A program made the position numbers and the translations under genes. A model generated the notes under the pieces. That model did no database searches. It saw nothing but the letters and a program-made list of their open reading frames with translations, and was not told the origin of the DNA. Source: Tetragonia tetragonoides (lineage: Eukaryota; Streptophyta; Magnoliopsida; Caryophyllales; Aizoaceae). Taken from it: a stretch of 64,000 bases of DNA. Below are positions 24,683-34,838 of this stretch, piece by piece; position 1 is the first letter of the stretch; every line of letters starts with the position of its first letter. The stretch lies in assembly GCA_038025085.1 (NCBI GenBank), contig CM076152.1:21722001-21786000 (forward strand), in the 5' to 3' direction.

Positions 24683-24781
24683 CCTTGGGTTAGTCCGATT
24701 TTGGGACATCACCTTTAATAACTCCATAGCAATAGAGAGCTTTTTAGAGAGAGAAACCTCCAATTAATTTAGAATTCAGCC

Positions 24782-26375
24782 ATGACAAGTTTTGGAAGTT
24801 AAGTTCGATAAGTGGTTGCAATCTATGACCCCTGAAGAGAGGATGAGACTTGTGCCCTTTCACTTGAATGCTTTCTTCCATCTGAAGCAAGTTCAAGTTG
24901 TCTGGAACCTTCTTGAGGCTGCGGTTGATTTTTGGGATGACAAGCTTCATGTTTTTAGGTTTGGGTATAACGAACTGTGTCCTCTTCCTGAAGAATTTGC
25001 TGCCGTAATTGGGTTCCCTCATGATCAAGCTCCTGCAACTCCATGGCTCGGGGCCAACCTTGAAGGTTATTATAAAAGGTATCTTGGTTTATCTGCAACA
25101 CAAGCCTCTTCTGTGGCTAGAACCGGTGAGCTAGACCTTAATGGTGTGATTGACATCTTTTTCCCCAAGGTAAGGGATGATCATAATGAGACATATTATA
25201 GGCGTGCTTTTATGTTATGTCTCTTACATAGGTACCTCTTTGTTGGTGGAGGTAATAATGGTAAAACTTGCATGCTTAGATTTGTTGAACAAATTCAAAA
25301 CGATTTTACCCCTATGGCTCTTGTTCTTGGTGAAACCCTGGCTCTTGTTCTTGGTGAAACCCTGGCTCTTGTTCTTGGTGAAACCTTAATGTGCTTGGAT
25401 CGCAAGAAGCAAGAACCAACTCATGGTGGATGGACGGGAAGCCCTCTTCTCCTTCAAGTGAGTGCTTGAATAATTGCTTTGGATATAAAGTTTGAATCTT
25501 TAATGGATGCCTAACTTTAATTTTTGTTTTGTTTGTTTGTTTTGTAGATATGGCTTTTGGAGCATATGTGCTGCATTGAGAGGCCGGCTAATGCGCTCAA
25601 GTACCAACCAAAGCAGTTTCCTACCCGCCGAAGGCTTTATTATGAATCCACCATTGATGAATGGCGTGGATACCTTAAAGCTTGCCCTTTGCTAAGATGG
25701 ATTGTCAAGTGGTGGGGCTTAAAATCGGCAATCGGATGTAGCAAGGAGACGGGATATTATCAAATTCTTGGTCTTCAAAATTTGACTTACATATTTCCTA
25801 GCCGTATCATGCGGCAATATGGGAAACGCCAGATCATCCCACAGAAGGATAGTGTTGCGCCTGCAACCCGGGTTTTGACTATTAGTATGGTGAGGTCATG
25901 GGAGTGTGCATGGGATCGTCGCCCTAAGTGGACTATTCCTCATATCAAGATCCCAACGGCGATATCTTCAGCTTACGAGGCTTGGATGGACTGTAAGACT
26001 GCGGAAGGTCGTCGTGCATGCAGGAAATCCGAACAAGATGATCTTAAGGCCCAATCGGTCAAGGCTAGCTTAAGGCTTTCCAACCCCAATGATCCTAAAG
26101 GGAAGGGTAAACAAAAGGGAGTTAAGCATGTGAAAAGTGTTCTTAACCCAAAGGCCAAGAAAGCTTTAGCCAAGATTACTACTAAGCTAGAGGAGAAGTC
26201 CCAAATTTGGGCCAATGATCATGAAGCCTCTACAAGTGCTCCTCTAATGGAGGTTGAAAAAGAAGAAGAGCCCGTAGTCCGAGATAGATGGGCTCCCAAG
26301 GAACGCGAAGTGGAAGGCCCAAAGGTTGATGAACCCATGGAGGATGTTGTCCCTACTACCGAAGCTACAGAGTAG
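24782..26375 (+). pseudogene. Antisense gene B of element 1: PMD-like/DUF7745-type protein
   Basis: ATG at 24782; one extra base at about 24791-24793 shifts the frame, after which the frame is open. Exon 1 runs to about 25456, then a 91-bp GT-AG intron, then exon 2 (about 25548-26375). Motifs: LHVFRFGYNELCPLPEEFAAVIGFP, which parallels the start of the PMD fold, RRAFMLCLLHRYLF, SPLLLQ-IWLLEH across the intron, and IMRQYGKRQ. The last 130 residues are Lys/Glu-rich and likely disordered. A 24-bp unit is triplicated at 25318-25389. The protein resembles the DUF7745 proteins common in plant transposons; I infer kinship with gene A but cannot prove it by eye. The 3' end converges on pol, whose stop is at 26800. 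Confidence 0.7.
25318..25389 (+). repeat. Three tandem 24-bp units in gene B
   Basis: Three near-perfect copies encode ALVLGETL three times. The element 2 homologue has a single equivalent (LRLVVRET), so this is an in-frame expansion specific to element 1. Confidence 0.9.
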
Positions 26376-26799
26376 TCTATTAGGAAATACTCTTTGGAGC
26401 ATGTCTGGCTTAGGTTGCCCTTTTTTTTTATGCTTTTAAATTCAATAAGGGTGATGTGCCCTCTTTTTTTTTTAGTTAATTTATTTTTATTGCTTAGGAA
26501 TTGCCAAGTCTTGTAATGGACTTTATTATTATTTATTTATGGAGACATGCTCATTTTAATATTGCAACCTTGTGTTTATTATGTGCACAAATTTTAACAA
26601 CTTTTGAATGCGAATTTGATGAAGGGGCCGGGCCCAATTGTAATTGGGTTGTCCTATGTATCCTTTTAGGGAAATCAGGCCATTCGTAGTTCTTATCCGT
26701 TTTTTTTTAACATTCAATCCCGTTTTATTATTTTTTTTATTTTACGGGATTAGTTAGCCTCATGTGGGCCTCTCGAAAGTGTTATATTGGGTGTCTTGC
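26376..26799. other. Convergent 3' space between gene B and pol
   Basis: 424 bases of T-rich sequence that contain the 3' ends of gene B (plus) and of pol (minus). No gene or obvious terminator is visible. Confidence 0.5.
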
Positions 26800-27500
26800 C
26801 TAAGCATAGAACCTTTTTAATTGATCCATGTTTATCCATTGACTAAATTCAATCCCGTCTAAATCTGCCAATCTTGCAGCGCCACCTGTTAAGATCTTTG
26901 TGATGATAAACGGGCCCGACCAGTTGGGTCAAAATTTGCCTCTTGGGTCTGTGACATTGGCCCTTACCTCTTTAAGTACTAAGTGTCCAACCTTAAGGTC
27001 CCTCATTTTGAGCCTTTGGTTAAAGTGTCTAGTTAGTCTGTTCTGATAGACTCTTACATTGTGCAAAGCTTGCAACCTTTTCTCATCCAGCAGGACTAAT
27101 TGGTCATAGCGGGCTTGGACCCAATCTACTTCTGGGGTTTGACTTTCTAAAACGATCCTTAGAGATGGGATCTCTAGTTCGATTGGTAATACGACTTCCA
27201 TTCCGTAAACCAGGGAGTACGGTGTTGCTCTAGTTGATGCGCGAACTGATGTCCTATAACCCCAAAGTGCGAATGGCAGCTTGTCTGGCCAGTCATAATA
27301 ATTTTCGGACATTCTTTCAATGATTTTCTTGATGTTCTTGTTGGCTGCCTCTACTGCACCGTTTGTTTGCGGTCTGTAGGGAGATGACTTTCGATGCTGG
27401 ATCTTAAACTGGACTAAAAGCTCAATTACTTCTTTCATGAAGTGTGACCCATTATCACTGATGATTTCTTGGGAACTCCATATCTGACTATTATGTTATT
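26800..27500 (-). pseudogene. Element 1 integrase remnant
   Basis: The frame covers the end of the integrase core, YRPQTNGAVEAANKNIKKII with the last catalytic Glu, and the C-terminal region to a stop at 26800-26802. The zinc-binding N-terminus and both catalytic Asp residues are missing, because a deletion joins RNase H directly to the late core near 27500-27560. A CGA-to-TGA-type stop occurs at about 26926. No chromodomain follows, as usual for Tat elements. Without integrase this copy cannot move by itself. Confidence 0.82.
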
Positions 27501-29225
27501 CTTAATGAACTTTACCACGTGCTTTGCTTTGATGTTCAAACTTGAGGTTGAACTCTGAGAGGAGAACGGTCCACCTTGCTATTCTACCATTTAGTATGAG
27601 CTTTTCGAATATGTAGTTCAAAGGATTTTCTCTTGATCTTATGTGAATCGTGTGTTGAAGCATGTAATGTCGTAGCTTTTTGGTAGTTGCTACTAGAGCT
27701 AGACATGTCTTTTCCAGGGATGAATAGCGGGTTTCATATTCCAGAAATTTCTTGCTTACATAGTATATGGCGTTCTCTTCCTTATCTACTTCTTGGGCTA
27801 CCGGCCCCCATTGACGTTTCTGTGACCGTAAGATAGAGAATTAGAGACATGCCTGGGATGGGAGGTACTAGAACAGGTGGTTCGGATAAATAGGCTTTAA
27901 TTTTGTCAAAGGCCTTTTGGCATTGCTCGTCCCATTCCGTCTTTACCTCTTTTTTGAGTTTCTTGAATATGGGCTCACAAGTGATAGTTAGCTTGGAGAT
28001 GAACCTGCTAATGTACTGGATTCTTCCTAGGAAGCCTTTTATTTCCTTTTCCGTTTTCGGAGGTGGCATGTCTATTATGGCTTTGATCTTGGATGAATCG
28101 ATTTCTATCCCTCTGGTGCTTATGACAAATCCTAGAAGTTTGCCGGATGTAACTCCGAATGCGCACTTCTTGGGATTAAGCCTCATATTGTACTTCCTAA
28201 GCCTGTCAAAGAACTTTTGAAGTGAGGGTACATGCCCTTCTCTGTCTTTGGACTTTATGATCATATCATCTACGTACACTTCGGCCTCTTTATGCATCAT
28301 ATCATGGAGTAAGGTCGTAGCGGTTCTTTGGTATGTGGCTCCCGCATTCTTAAGCCCGAATGACATTACTGTATAGCAATAAGTGCCACACTGTGTGATG
28401 AAAGTGGTTTTCTCTTCGTCCTCTTTGGCCATTAGGACTTGGTTATATCCTGCGTACCCGTCCATGAATGATAGAAGGGCGTGTCCGGCGGTGTTATCTA
28501 CCAAGACGTCTATGTGAGGTAAGGGAAAGTCATCTTTTGGACTTACTTTGTTCAGGTCCCTAAAATCTACACACATTTGGACTCGTCCGTCCTTTTTTGG
28601 GACTGGGACAATGTTGGCTACCCAATCGGGGTAATTGGTCACTCTTATGAAGCCTGCCTCTAGTTGTTTTTGGACTTCCTCCTTGATCTTAAGAGCCCAT
28701 TCTAGCTTCATTCTTCTTAGCTTTTGTTTAACTGGTTTGCAGTCGGGGTTTAGCGGAATGGTATGCTGAGCAATTTTGCGGTCTATGCCTGGCATGTCCT
28801 TGTAGGACCAGGCGAAAACATCCGTATAATTCTTTAGGAGTGTTACAAATTGTTCGCGTTCATTAGATGTTAAAGACAAGCCTATTTGCACGTGGCGAGG
28901 CTCATCATTAGTTGCAATGTTTATTGTCTCCGTTTCTTCGACTATTGAAGTCTTTTGCTCATGTTCGATTAGTGCTTTAATAACTTCTTTTGGCAATTCC
29001 GTTATATTTTCTGAATTATTAGCAGTGAGGCAATCCGAGTAAGCAAAATCAACGTTCATAATATTAATAGAAGCGGACAATACACCAATGAGGTCATCAC
29101 TAAGGACCTTAGGAATAGACTTGGGTGGACTACCCGACACTTCTTGGATAACAAACTCAGAATCAGACTCGGACTCAGAATCAGACTCGGAATCGGAATT
29201 GGGCCCTCCTGTAGGACCGTTGCGG
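27500..29225 (-). pseudogene. Element 1 reverse transcriptase and RNase H (truncated)
   Basis: The minus-strand frame contains the RT fingers and palm: VPVPKKDGRVQMCVDFRDLN, LPHIDVLVDN, SFMDGYAGYNQ, FGLKNAGATYQR and catalytic YVDD (28265-28276). Connection and RNase H follow (KKLRHYML, GRIARWTVLL), broken by a frameshift near 27800 and truncated by the deletion at about 27500. The second RNase H that Tat elements carry, seen in element 2, is lost here. At 29225 the frame meets the CACTA insertion; on the other side it continues into the protease ORF. Confidence 0.88.
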
Positions 29226-29733
29226 ATGCACTACAAGAAAAATAGTTTTTTGAGGCAACCTATGGTTGCATCTATAACCCAAATGTAGCCTCTAAAAGTC
29301 ATTTAAGGCATCCAACTGGATGCCCCTAAAATTCATGTCGCTAAATATATGGTTGCATCTAAAGATGCCTTTGGAGGCATTCAATTTCAATTGCTGCAGA
29401 AGACTAGTTTTAGAGGCACCTAATTTTGTTGGCTCTAATTGTCTATTTAGGAGCAACTATACTCACTTTGCCCCAAAATATATTTTGAGGCAATTTTGAA
29501 ATATTGCCTCTTAATTACTTCTTCAGATGCATTGCGAGTTGCTAACACAAAAGATATGTAGTAGCAAATTAATTTTAATTGCCTCATAATCATTGTCTCT
29601 GAAAAGACATAAAGCTTACTTCATATTTTGTTTTTTTATTGAATTACGTTTTGAGGGGCCTATTATGTGTATATGTATATATATAATAAAAATAATAACT
29701 AAAATAAAATTGTAATAATCTGATCCTTCATTA

Positions 29734-30515
29734 AGTGAATTGCTATTTACCGCCATAAAATACTACCTACCGCCCCTGAAAAATACAATTTTGCCCTTTA
29801 CTTCCTCACCCTCTCCTCCACACCCTTCACCCTCTCTTCCTCACCCTCTCCTCCACCCCCATTAATCACGACAGCAATGAGTGGGGCTAGTGGCAGCGGC
29901 GGCGGTGGCTTTGGAGGCGGCGCCGGAGGTGGTGGGGTTAGTTTTAAATTTTTTTTTCGCAGAATTTGTATCGGGCGTCCGTGATTTCCGCCCCATCCAT
30001 GGAACAGGCGTCTGCAATTTCCGCCTGTTCCATGGGACAGGCGGAAACTGTAGACGCCTACACCATGGATGGGGCGAAAATCGCGGACGCCTACACCATG
30101 GTTCAGGCGTCTGAGATTTACGCCTGAACCATGGTGTAGGCGTCCGCGATTTCCGCCCCATCCATGGTGCAGGCGTCTACAGTTTCCGCCCGTCCCATGG
30201 AACAGGCGAAAATTGCAGACGCCTGTTCCATGGATGAGGCGGAAATCACGGACGCCCGATACAAATTCTGCGAAAAAAAAAATTTACCTCGGCCACCGTC
30301 GACGGCACTTCCTGGTCGCCGGCAGACATCCGCGGCCGTTGCTTCCTTACCGAATGAGTAAATGTTGATGAAGGTTGGGTATGAGAGTGGGTGGTAGAGA
30401 AGGAGAATTGATGAAAGAGTTAGAGAGGGAGAGGATGGGTGAAAATGTGAAGAAGGGCAAAATTGTAATTTTTAGGGGCGGTAGGTAGTAATTTTATGGC
30501 GGTAAATAGCAACAC
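29734..30515. mobile_element. Mutator-like MITE nested in the CACTA element
   Basis: Terminal inverted repeats of roughly 70 bp (core GCTATTTACCGCCATAAAA) and a perfect 9-bp duplication CCTTCATTA (29725-29733, 30516-30524) point to the MULE superfamily. The 782-bp element holds a 339-bp palindrome in its centre. Confidence 0.86.
29946..30284. repeat. 339-bp near-perfect palindrome
   Basis: Arms are symmetric around about 30115. Each arm is built from degenerate units with CCATGG in the middle, flanked by GGCGTC and (AT)TTCCGCC words. Both strands therefore translate to almost the same Arg/Pro-rich peptide; these ORFs are a side effect of the palindrome. Confidence 0.9.
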
Positions 30516-30524
30516 CCTTCATTA

Positions 30525-32463
30525 ATCACCAAGTATAATATCAATGCAAATCAAGATTTGAGTCAACACAACTCAAGCTACAACCAAAAATAACTAAAAA
30601 GGCTATATTGTAGTAACATCAAATGTTGTGTGTTGACAACCACACACACTAGCACACTGCACACAGCTTCAACAAATACAGTTACAGCAGGCAACAACGT
30701 TTCTACTTAGCAACCCAGCAGCAACACCGGCATTGATGGACTAGCGAGACAACAACTGTGACAGCAAGAGCAGCAGCAAACAACACATCAAGCAACAACA
30801 AATCTTCAAGCATCACATACCATATATTGCCCTGAGAATGCCTTCCAGATGCCCAAATAGACCTTTTACATCAGTTCAGAATTCAATCTTTGAAAAGAAC
30901 TCTCAAGTTTTAGACAACCTTGATTCGAGGACACACATAGAGTATGTGATTCACGCATTCTTTTACCAAGCTGCAACAAATAAAGCTTCCCAAGTCGCAA
31001 GACCCTCTAATTCCTTTAAAGACACATTGCATATATGGTTCTTGCAGCTAGCAACTTTAAGAGCTTTCACTTTCCTGCTTTTTCCTTTCGCTTATTTAGC
31101 ATCCAAGCTACCTCCCTCCAGCATATAGGTTGTCTTTGATACCCAATCCAACCGACAAACTAACAGCAAATTTGCCAAGAAGTCTCACTCACATGCTTAT
31201 ACAAAAAGAAGAGGGGAACCATCCCCTTTTTTGTGTGCCTCGCCTCATATAAGAAGTAAATCGAGCAGAAGTTTGTCATTCTTGAACTGTAACCTTAGAA
31301 ACATAAGAATAGGAATTAGCCTAGCAGCAGCAGAATATGATTGTCTTAGATGACAACATACACTAGTCCTTTTTTTGTTGTTGTTATTTTTACTACACAT
31401 AAAGCCATCTGAAAGTTAACTTGTCTATGCCTCTTTTTCCAACTATTATGCGAACTTCTGGTGCCCTTAGTGTCATAATGGACACAATTAAAGATCATTA
31501 AAAAACAAGTGACCATGTTTAATTTGAACCAGTTCAGGTCATAGAATGAATGTTGTCATAGTTCAAATATTATGGCAAATAAAACCATTTCAGTTTCTTC
31601 GAAAGAGAATTTTTTTACCGGCAGACAAAATAACATAAGTAACACCTGACAATTTCACTTCCACATGTAAAATAATACAGTACAATTAGAGACAGACAAT
31701 GTAATCTAGCAATACATTAGTTTAGGTAATTCTTCACAGAGTGGCCATTGTGAATAGCTTTGTGTATACTGTCAAATGAAGAAAGTGGGTGTACAAGCTA
31801 ACCTGTAACTAGAGCTCATTGATCAGTGTTGTTATGAATATGGGAAAATTGTCGTTGAAGCTAGGAAACGGATACATACTAAATTACTAATTAAGTTGAT
31901 TAAATCTAAATACAAGTTATTTTTTATGGCAACTGATTACAACTTAGAAACTGATGCACACAATATTTAGAGCGCAAAGTAATCCTGTCAGGCTATCACA
32001 AATGCAAGTTATGAACTGGTGTAAATATACCCAGAATCTTAATCAGTACTACTTTTTATATCAGAGTTCAAAGATTGCACAAAAAATTTCTGGAAAGGAT
32101 CAATACAACACAGATTAAAAATAAATCTAATTAGATAGAAACAGATTGAGGAGGGCCTTCGATTATACAATTGTCAGATATCAAAATCAACTGAAAGAGA
32201 AGTGATGAAATTAAAAGGGCTCTAAAACCCTAACAATGGCAATCCAAAAACTTAATTGACTAACTGTTGATCAGAAACCGCAAATTCCAAATCAAAATGA
32301 AACCCTAACCTCGAAAATTGATAGGAAATGTCCCAATTCCAAGCCACGGGGTGATGAATTGAATAACTAACACATTGCCAAGAAACGCCCAAATTGAAAT
32401 TCAGTCAAAATGAAAATTCGCAGAGAACAAAAAATGAGAAAATGAGCAAAGTGCATAAATAGA

Positions 32464-32466
<3 letters not shown>
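30525..32466. other. CACTA interior, no gene seen
   Basis: AT-rich sequence with a CAGCAACA-rich stretch at 30670-30800. The longest ORF (30838-31128) has no recognisable domain. No transposase remnant is visible. Confidence 0.55.

Positions 32467-32531
<65 letters not shown>
32467..32531. repeat. (GA)n microsatellite
   Basis: About 32 GA units inside the CACTA element; the Ser-Leu run of the antisense ORF is only its translation. Confidence 0.95.
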
Positions 32532-32534
<3 letters not shown>

Positions 32535-33081
32535 ACAAACCTTTTGTTGAAATTGTAGCGATGAAGGATAAATCGATGAAGAGATCAAGCTATGGTGATG
32601 GTATTGAAGGAGCACGAATATGTCGGTGAGGAGAGAGAAAATAAGAGAGTGAGAGAGGAGGAATGGGATGTACCTTTGTGACGCTGACTGACCACTGAAT
32701 TTGAGGTTTAATTGAGAAGAAACTAGGGACAGTGAAGTGGGGAAGGGGAGATTCATCGTGCAGATTTTTGAGACGACAACGTGCAGATTAGGCGCAAGTG
32801 TAAACCGAGTAGAAACCATATAAAACTGTTTTTTTTTTATTTTATTAATCTTTAGAGGTAATATTTAGAGGCATTAACCATTTAGCAACAATATTTTTGG
32901 GGCATCCAAAAGTAACTTGCTTAAAATTATAGCTTTTAGAGGCAATTGCTTTTTGATTGCCCCAAATCATATATTTAGTGGCAACAATCAAATATATGTC
33001 TCTAAAAGTATACTTTAGAGTCACCATCAAAATTGATGCCTCAAAATATTGCCTCTGTAAGTTCCTTTTCTTGTAGTGATG

Positions 33082-34435
33082 GTAAACTTGTACTTGGCTC
33101 CCTTGACCGGAGTCCAATTTGTCTTGTGCTTCCAGGTGGTGCGGTCGGGCCCGATTGGGGCGATCAGCTTGGTCGGGTCGAAACCTTCATTGAAAAGCAC
33201 AGTAAAGGAAAGTTTGGTAGTGGTCTCGTCGTACTGACGACGCTCTTCGCCAAATAAAAGCCCAAAGTCGTTGGGTGCCATGTCATTAGCCCAATCTTTA
33301 GTGGATTGGTCCTCATTGGGAGGTATGGGTGTGTCTTCACTCATGAGGAAACAGTCTTGAAATGCCTCAAAGCCTGGCATTAGGATCCCATTGATCGTGT
33401 ATGGTTTAGGGAATCCATAGTAAGGATATGGGTCGCCTTCCTGAAGGAATTGCCCGTTGAGGGTGAGGGGATAAGGATCCATGTTATATGTAATGGGTTT
33501 GTTAGCCGCACGGGATCTTTTCTTAGCCATCACTTTGGATATGTAGGCCTTAACTTCTTGCCTTGTGGGCCTGTAGCCTAGCCGAAATAAGTCATTTTTG
33601 ATATTGGTGTTCCAAAAGGCTTGAGCTACCTTGGGATGAGGGCCCAAAGTGGTGCCTGGGAAGTGGCCTTGCTTTCTGAGTAAAGCATTCACATTGAGTG
33701 TGGGCTCTATTGTTTCTATGAAGGCTATCTTCTCAAAACCCCATAACTCCTCGTCTTGCTCATTATGCTCTATCTTTAGGACTGGAGCTTTCTCAATCTG
33801 GGCTATCATAGTATCAGCGCAGACCTCCAAGGTGGATCCTGCCAAGGATAGTTTCAGCTTTTGATGCAGAGTTGAGGCTACAGCATTTAACCCATGTAGC
33901 CAGGGCCTTCCCAAGAGTAGGTTGAAAGTGGCTGGAATGTCGATCACATGGAATTGGACCATTTTCTCAATGGGCCCAATATTGATATTCATGGAGAAGG
34001 TACCCAATACGTTTCTTTTGGAATTATCGTAGGCCCTTAACCCTTGTGCGGAATGCACGAAGTTGTTGCAGTCTATTTTGAGGTGTTCAACAGTCCTCAA
34101 GGGGCATACATTTACAGCCGAGCCATTGTCGACTAAAGTCATAGGGACTTGTCGCTGTTGACAGAGTATAGTAAGGTAAAGGGCTTTGTTGTGGTGAATA
34201 CCTTCGGGTGGAAGGTCTTATCAGAAAAGGTGATGGGCGTGGATGATTTTCCTTGGATTAGGAGGTTGACTACCTCTTCAGGAGTGGCATTTGGAGAAAT
34301 GGTGGTTGCGTTCAAGGCCTCTAGCACGACCCTTCTATGAGTGATAGAAGTGGTTAACAGTTGCCATATGGATATGTCGGCTTTTGTTCTTTGCAGTTGC
34401 TTGAGGATATTGGTCCCATCATCTTCTTTCGCCAT
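33082..34435 (-). pseudogene. Element 1 pro-pol N-terminal part with protease
   Basis: The minus-strand frame starts MAKEDDGTN at 34435 and contains the retropepsin-like site VDNGSAVNV (Asp-Asn-Gly instead of the usual Asp-Thr/Ser-Gly, as often in Tat elements) and LLGRPWLH. A linker with FRLGYRPT and GDPYPYYGFP blocks leads to the RT. A frameshift lies near 34139-34142. The frame runs into the CACTA element at 33078. Confidence 0.8.
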
Positions 34436-34838
34436 TTCCCTTTAGGCTGAATCCCTATTGGGGGTGGCTACAGGCTCTACGGGTTAGATTTGAGACGGAT
34501 CCATGTAGATGTTTTCGGGCCTGAATTGGCATCCTGATCTTGTGAGATAATTTAGAGCTTTGTCATCTTCTTCCTTCTCATCATCGGAGATATCATACCA
34601 GGCTTTGCCGTTAGCTATGTCATGGATTTGAGGAGTCAACACATCTTCTGGATCAGTATATGCCCCATTATCTTCCTCATCACTATCCCAAAGGCCGTAG
34701 ATGTCCAGCGTGGATCTCAGGCTTGGGTATGGTGGTATAGCCTGTCCAATAGGTGTGATCAAATAGGAGGGATCAAGCCCTTCTTCTATGTCAATAGCAA
34801 AAGAGTTCCCAAGGGGATTATTGTTGTTACTGGGCGGT

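Larger units (their letters stand above)
29229..33078. mobile_element. CACTA (En/Spm) element, non-autonomous
   Basis: Inverted ends CACTACAAGAAAA on both sides with 3-bp duplication ATG (29226-29228, 33079-33081). Subterminal regions carry many copies of GAGGCAA/TTGCCTC in both orientations, as expected for transposase-binding repeats. The element is 3850 bp and shows no recognisable TNP1/TNP2 transposase. It sits in the pro-pol frame of element 1; removing it restores one continuous reading frame. A Mutator-like element is nested in it. Confidence 0.92.

Noticed and set aside
24782..26375. Host gene captured by the retrotransposon
   Set aside because: A homologue sits at the same place in element 2, so the gene belongs to the element lineage and not to a one-time capture.
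26376..26799. Env-like gene between pol and the 3' LTR
   Set aside because: No sense-strand ORF or membrane protein is visible there; the extra genes are antisense and PMD-type.
29862..30368. Pairs of long Arg/Pro-rich ORFs on both strands
   Set aside because: They arise because the 339-bp palindrome reads the same on both strands; no domain and no start context.
32367..32819. 150-residue ORF with Ser-Leu run
   Set aside because: Driven by the (GA)n microsatellite inside a CACTA element.
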